Shown here in pieces: positions 63,393-64,000 of a stretch of 64,000 nt of DNA. A model generated the notes under the pieces. It saw nothing but the letters and a program-made list of their open reading frames with translations. It made no database searches and was not told the origin of the DNA. The stretch covers positions 1 through 64,000 of the forward strand of contig NZ_SGJB01000010.1 of the NCBI RefSeq assembly GCF_006861675.1, in the 5' to 3' direction. The DNA is from Peptacetobacter hominis (GTDB lineage Bacteria; Bacillota; Clostridia; Peptostreptococcales; Peptostreptococcaceae). Every line of letters starts with the position of its first letter. Within the stretch, counting starts at the first letter, position 1. The position numbers and the translations under genes were made by a program.

Positions 63393-64000
63393 TTAGAATG
63401 CTGCAAATACACCTATCCAGCACATAACAACTGTAACAGCCCAGAATACAAATACAACTCTTGTCTCCGGCCATCCGCACTGCTCGAAATGATGATGCAG
63501 CGGTGCCATTTTAAATATTCTCTTTCCTGTTTTTCTAAAGTATGTAACCTGTATTATTACAGAAAGAGCTTCTGCAAAATATATTATACCAACAATCGGT
63601 ATAAGAAGCACCGAATTTGTAAGAACTGCAAATGAAACTACAGCTCCCCCAAGTGCCATAGAACCTGTGTCACCCATAAACACTTTTGCCGGATATGAGT
63701 TGAAACATAGAAATCCTATACATGCACCTGCAGTTGCAGCAGAAAGAAGACCTACATCGCTGTTTCCTGCCACCATATATGCAAATAACATAAAGAATAG
63801 AGATACAATTACTGTAACTCCAGATGCAAGACCATCAAGTCCATCTGTAAGGTTTACGGCGTTTACTGTACCGATTATTATAAACATCATTATAGGTATA
63901 TATAGTATTCCTATATCAATCGTCATTTCAGTAAAAGGTATCATTATCTGAGATGCATCTGCTGCAGATGTATACTGATAAAAAGCTACATAAAATGAAA
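63393..64000 (-). CDS. mraY: Phospho-MurNAc-pentapeptide transferase MraY (partial, 5' end outside window)
   Basis: Integral membrane enzyme that makes lipid I. Only the C-terminal two thirds (about 200 codons) are in the window; the frame is open to base 64000, so the ATG at 63944 is internal. Conserved loops: NAVNLTDGLDGLASG, KVFMGDTGSMALGG and MAPLHHHFEQCGWPE with the triple His. Confidence 0.95.
   Translation of the reverse strand, partial: SFYVAFYQYTSAADASQIMIPFTEMTIDIGILYIPIMMFIIIGTVNAVNLTDGLDGLASGVTVIVSLFFMLFAYMVAGNSDVGLLSAATAGACIGFLCFNSYPAKVFMGDTGSMALGGAVVSFAVLTNSVLLIPIVGIIYFAEALSVIIQVTYFRKTGKRIFKMAPLHHHFEQCGWPETRVVFVFWAVTVVMCWIGVFAAF

Overview
The window is about 64 kb of AT-rich, low-GC Firmicutes chromosome. 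Heavy use of ATA for Ile, AGA for Arg and AAGGAGG-type ribosome binding sites, together with clostridial gene orders, points to the class Clostridia. Pyruvate:ferredoxin oxidoreductase with a PduL-type phosphotransacylase suggests a strict anaerobe. Two junctions that hold sporulation genes in spore-forming clostridia (gpsA|spoIVA and ftsZ|spoIIGA-sigE-sigG) are empty here, so a non-sporing member of the Peptostreptococcaceae (for example Peptostreptococcus) is my best guess; that is inference from gene content, not from a marker sequence.

Layout. 1-1.7 kb: a lone TnpB-family RNA-guided nuclease gene with a structured, omegaRNA-like 3' region and a 22-bp perfect inverted repeat on either side of it. 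1.7-6.3 kb: accessory genes, namely a membrane acyltransferase, yjdF with a riboswitch-like leader, a tandem pair of small membrane-protein paralogues (one frameshifted), a proline-iminopeptidase-like hydrolase and an SDR reductase of the YmfI type. 6.3-20.8 kb (minus strand): a housekeeping cluster read as dapF, yicC, gmk, rpoZ, coaBC, priA, def, fmt, a DUF116 gene, a YugP-type protease, rsmB, rlmN, prpC, prkC. 20.9-31.2 kb: shorter units (HAD phosphatase, threonine aldolase, MBL-fold hydrolase plus rqcH, an Xaa-Pro peptidase, a CNNM-type transporter preceded by an unannotated 31-codon ORF, degV with a divergent tetR and a perfect palindromic operator, an EamA exporter).

31.3-42.2 kb (minus strand): radical-SAM DUF512 gene, der, plsY, gpsA, yggS, sepF, yggT, ylmH, divIVA, then ileS behind its own T-box leader. 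This joins phospholipid synthesis, ribosome biogenesis and division placement. 42.5-46.8 kb: nifJ and pduL, which convert pyruvate to acetyl-CoA and then acetyl phosphate. 46.9-56.1 kb: mixed genes (aroB with a flavodoxin-fold reductase, a GAF-SpoIIE phosphatase divergent from an unknown protein, a BaiN-type flavoprotein, PAP2, hpt, an HD-domain protein, an 85-residue unknown and a CobD-like aminotransferase). 56.2-64 kb (minus strand): mraY (cut by the window end), murD, murG, ftsZ, nrdR, pgeF, phoP, phoR, a reduced division and cell-wall cluster without ftsW, ftsQ or ftsA.

The most notable items are the TnpB unit with terminal inverted repeats, the yjdF leader with an eight-base anti-Shine-Dalgarno match, the small ORF at 28.4-28.5 kb with a consensus promoter, the degV/tetR operator, and several promoter-proximal dyads. 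No tRNA, rRNA, CRISPR array, prophage or plasmid origin was seen. All functional names come from reading motifs by eye; no database search was possible.
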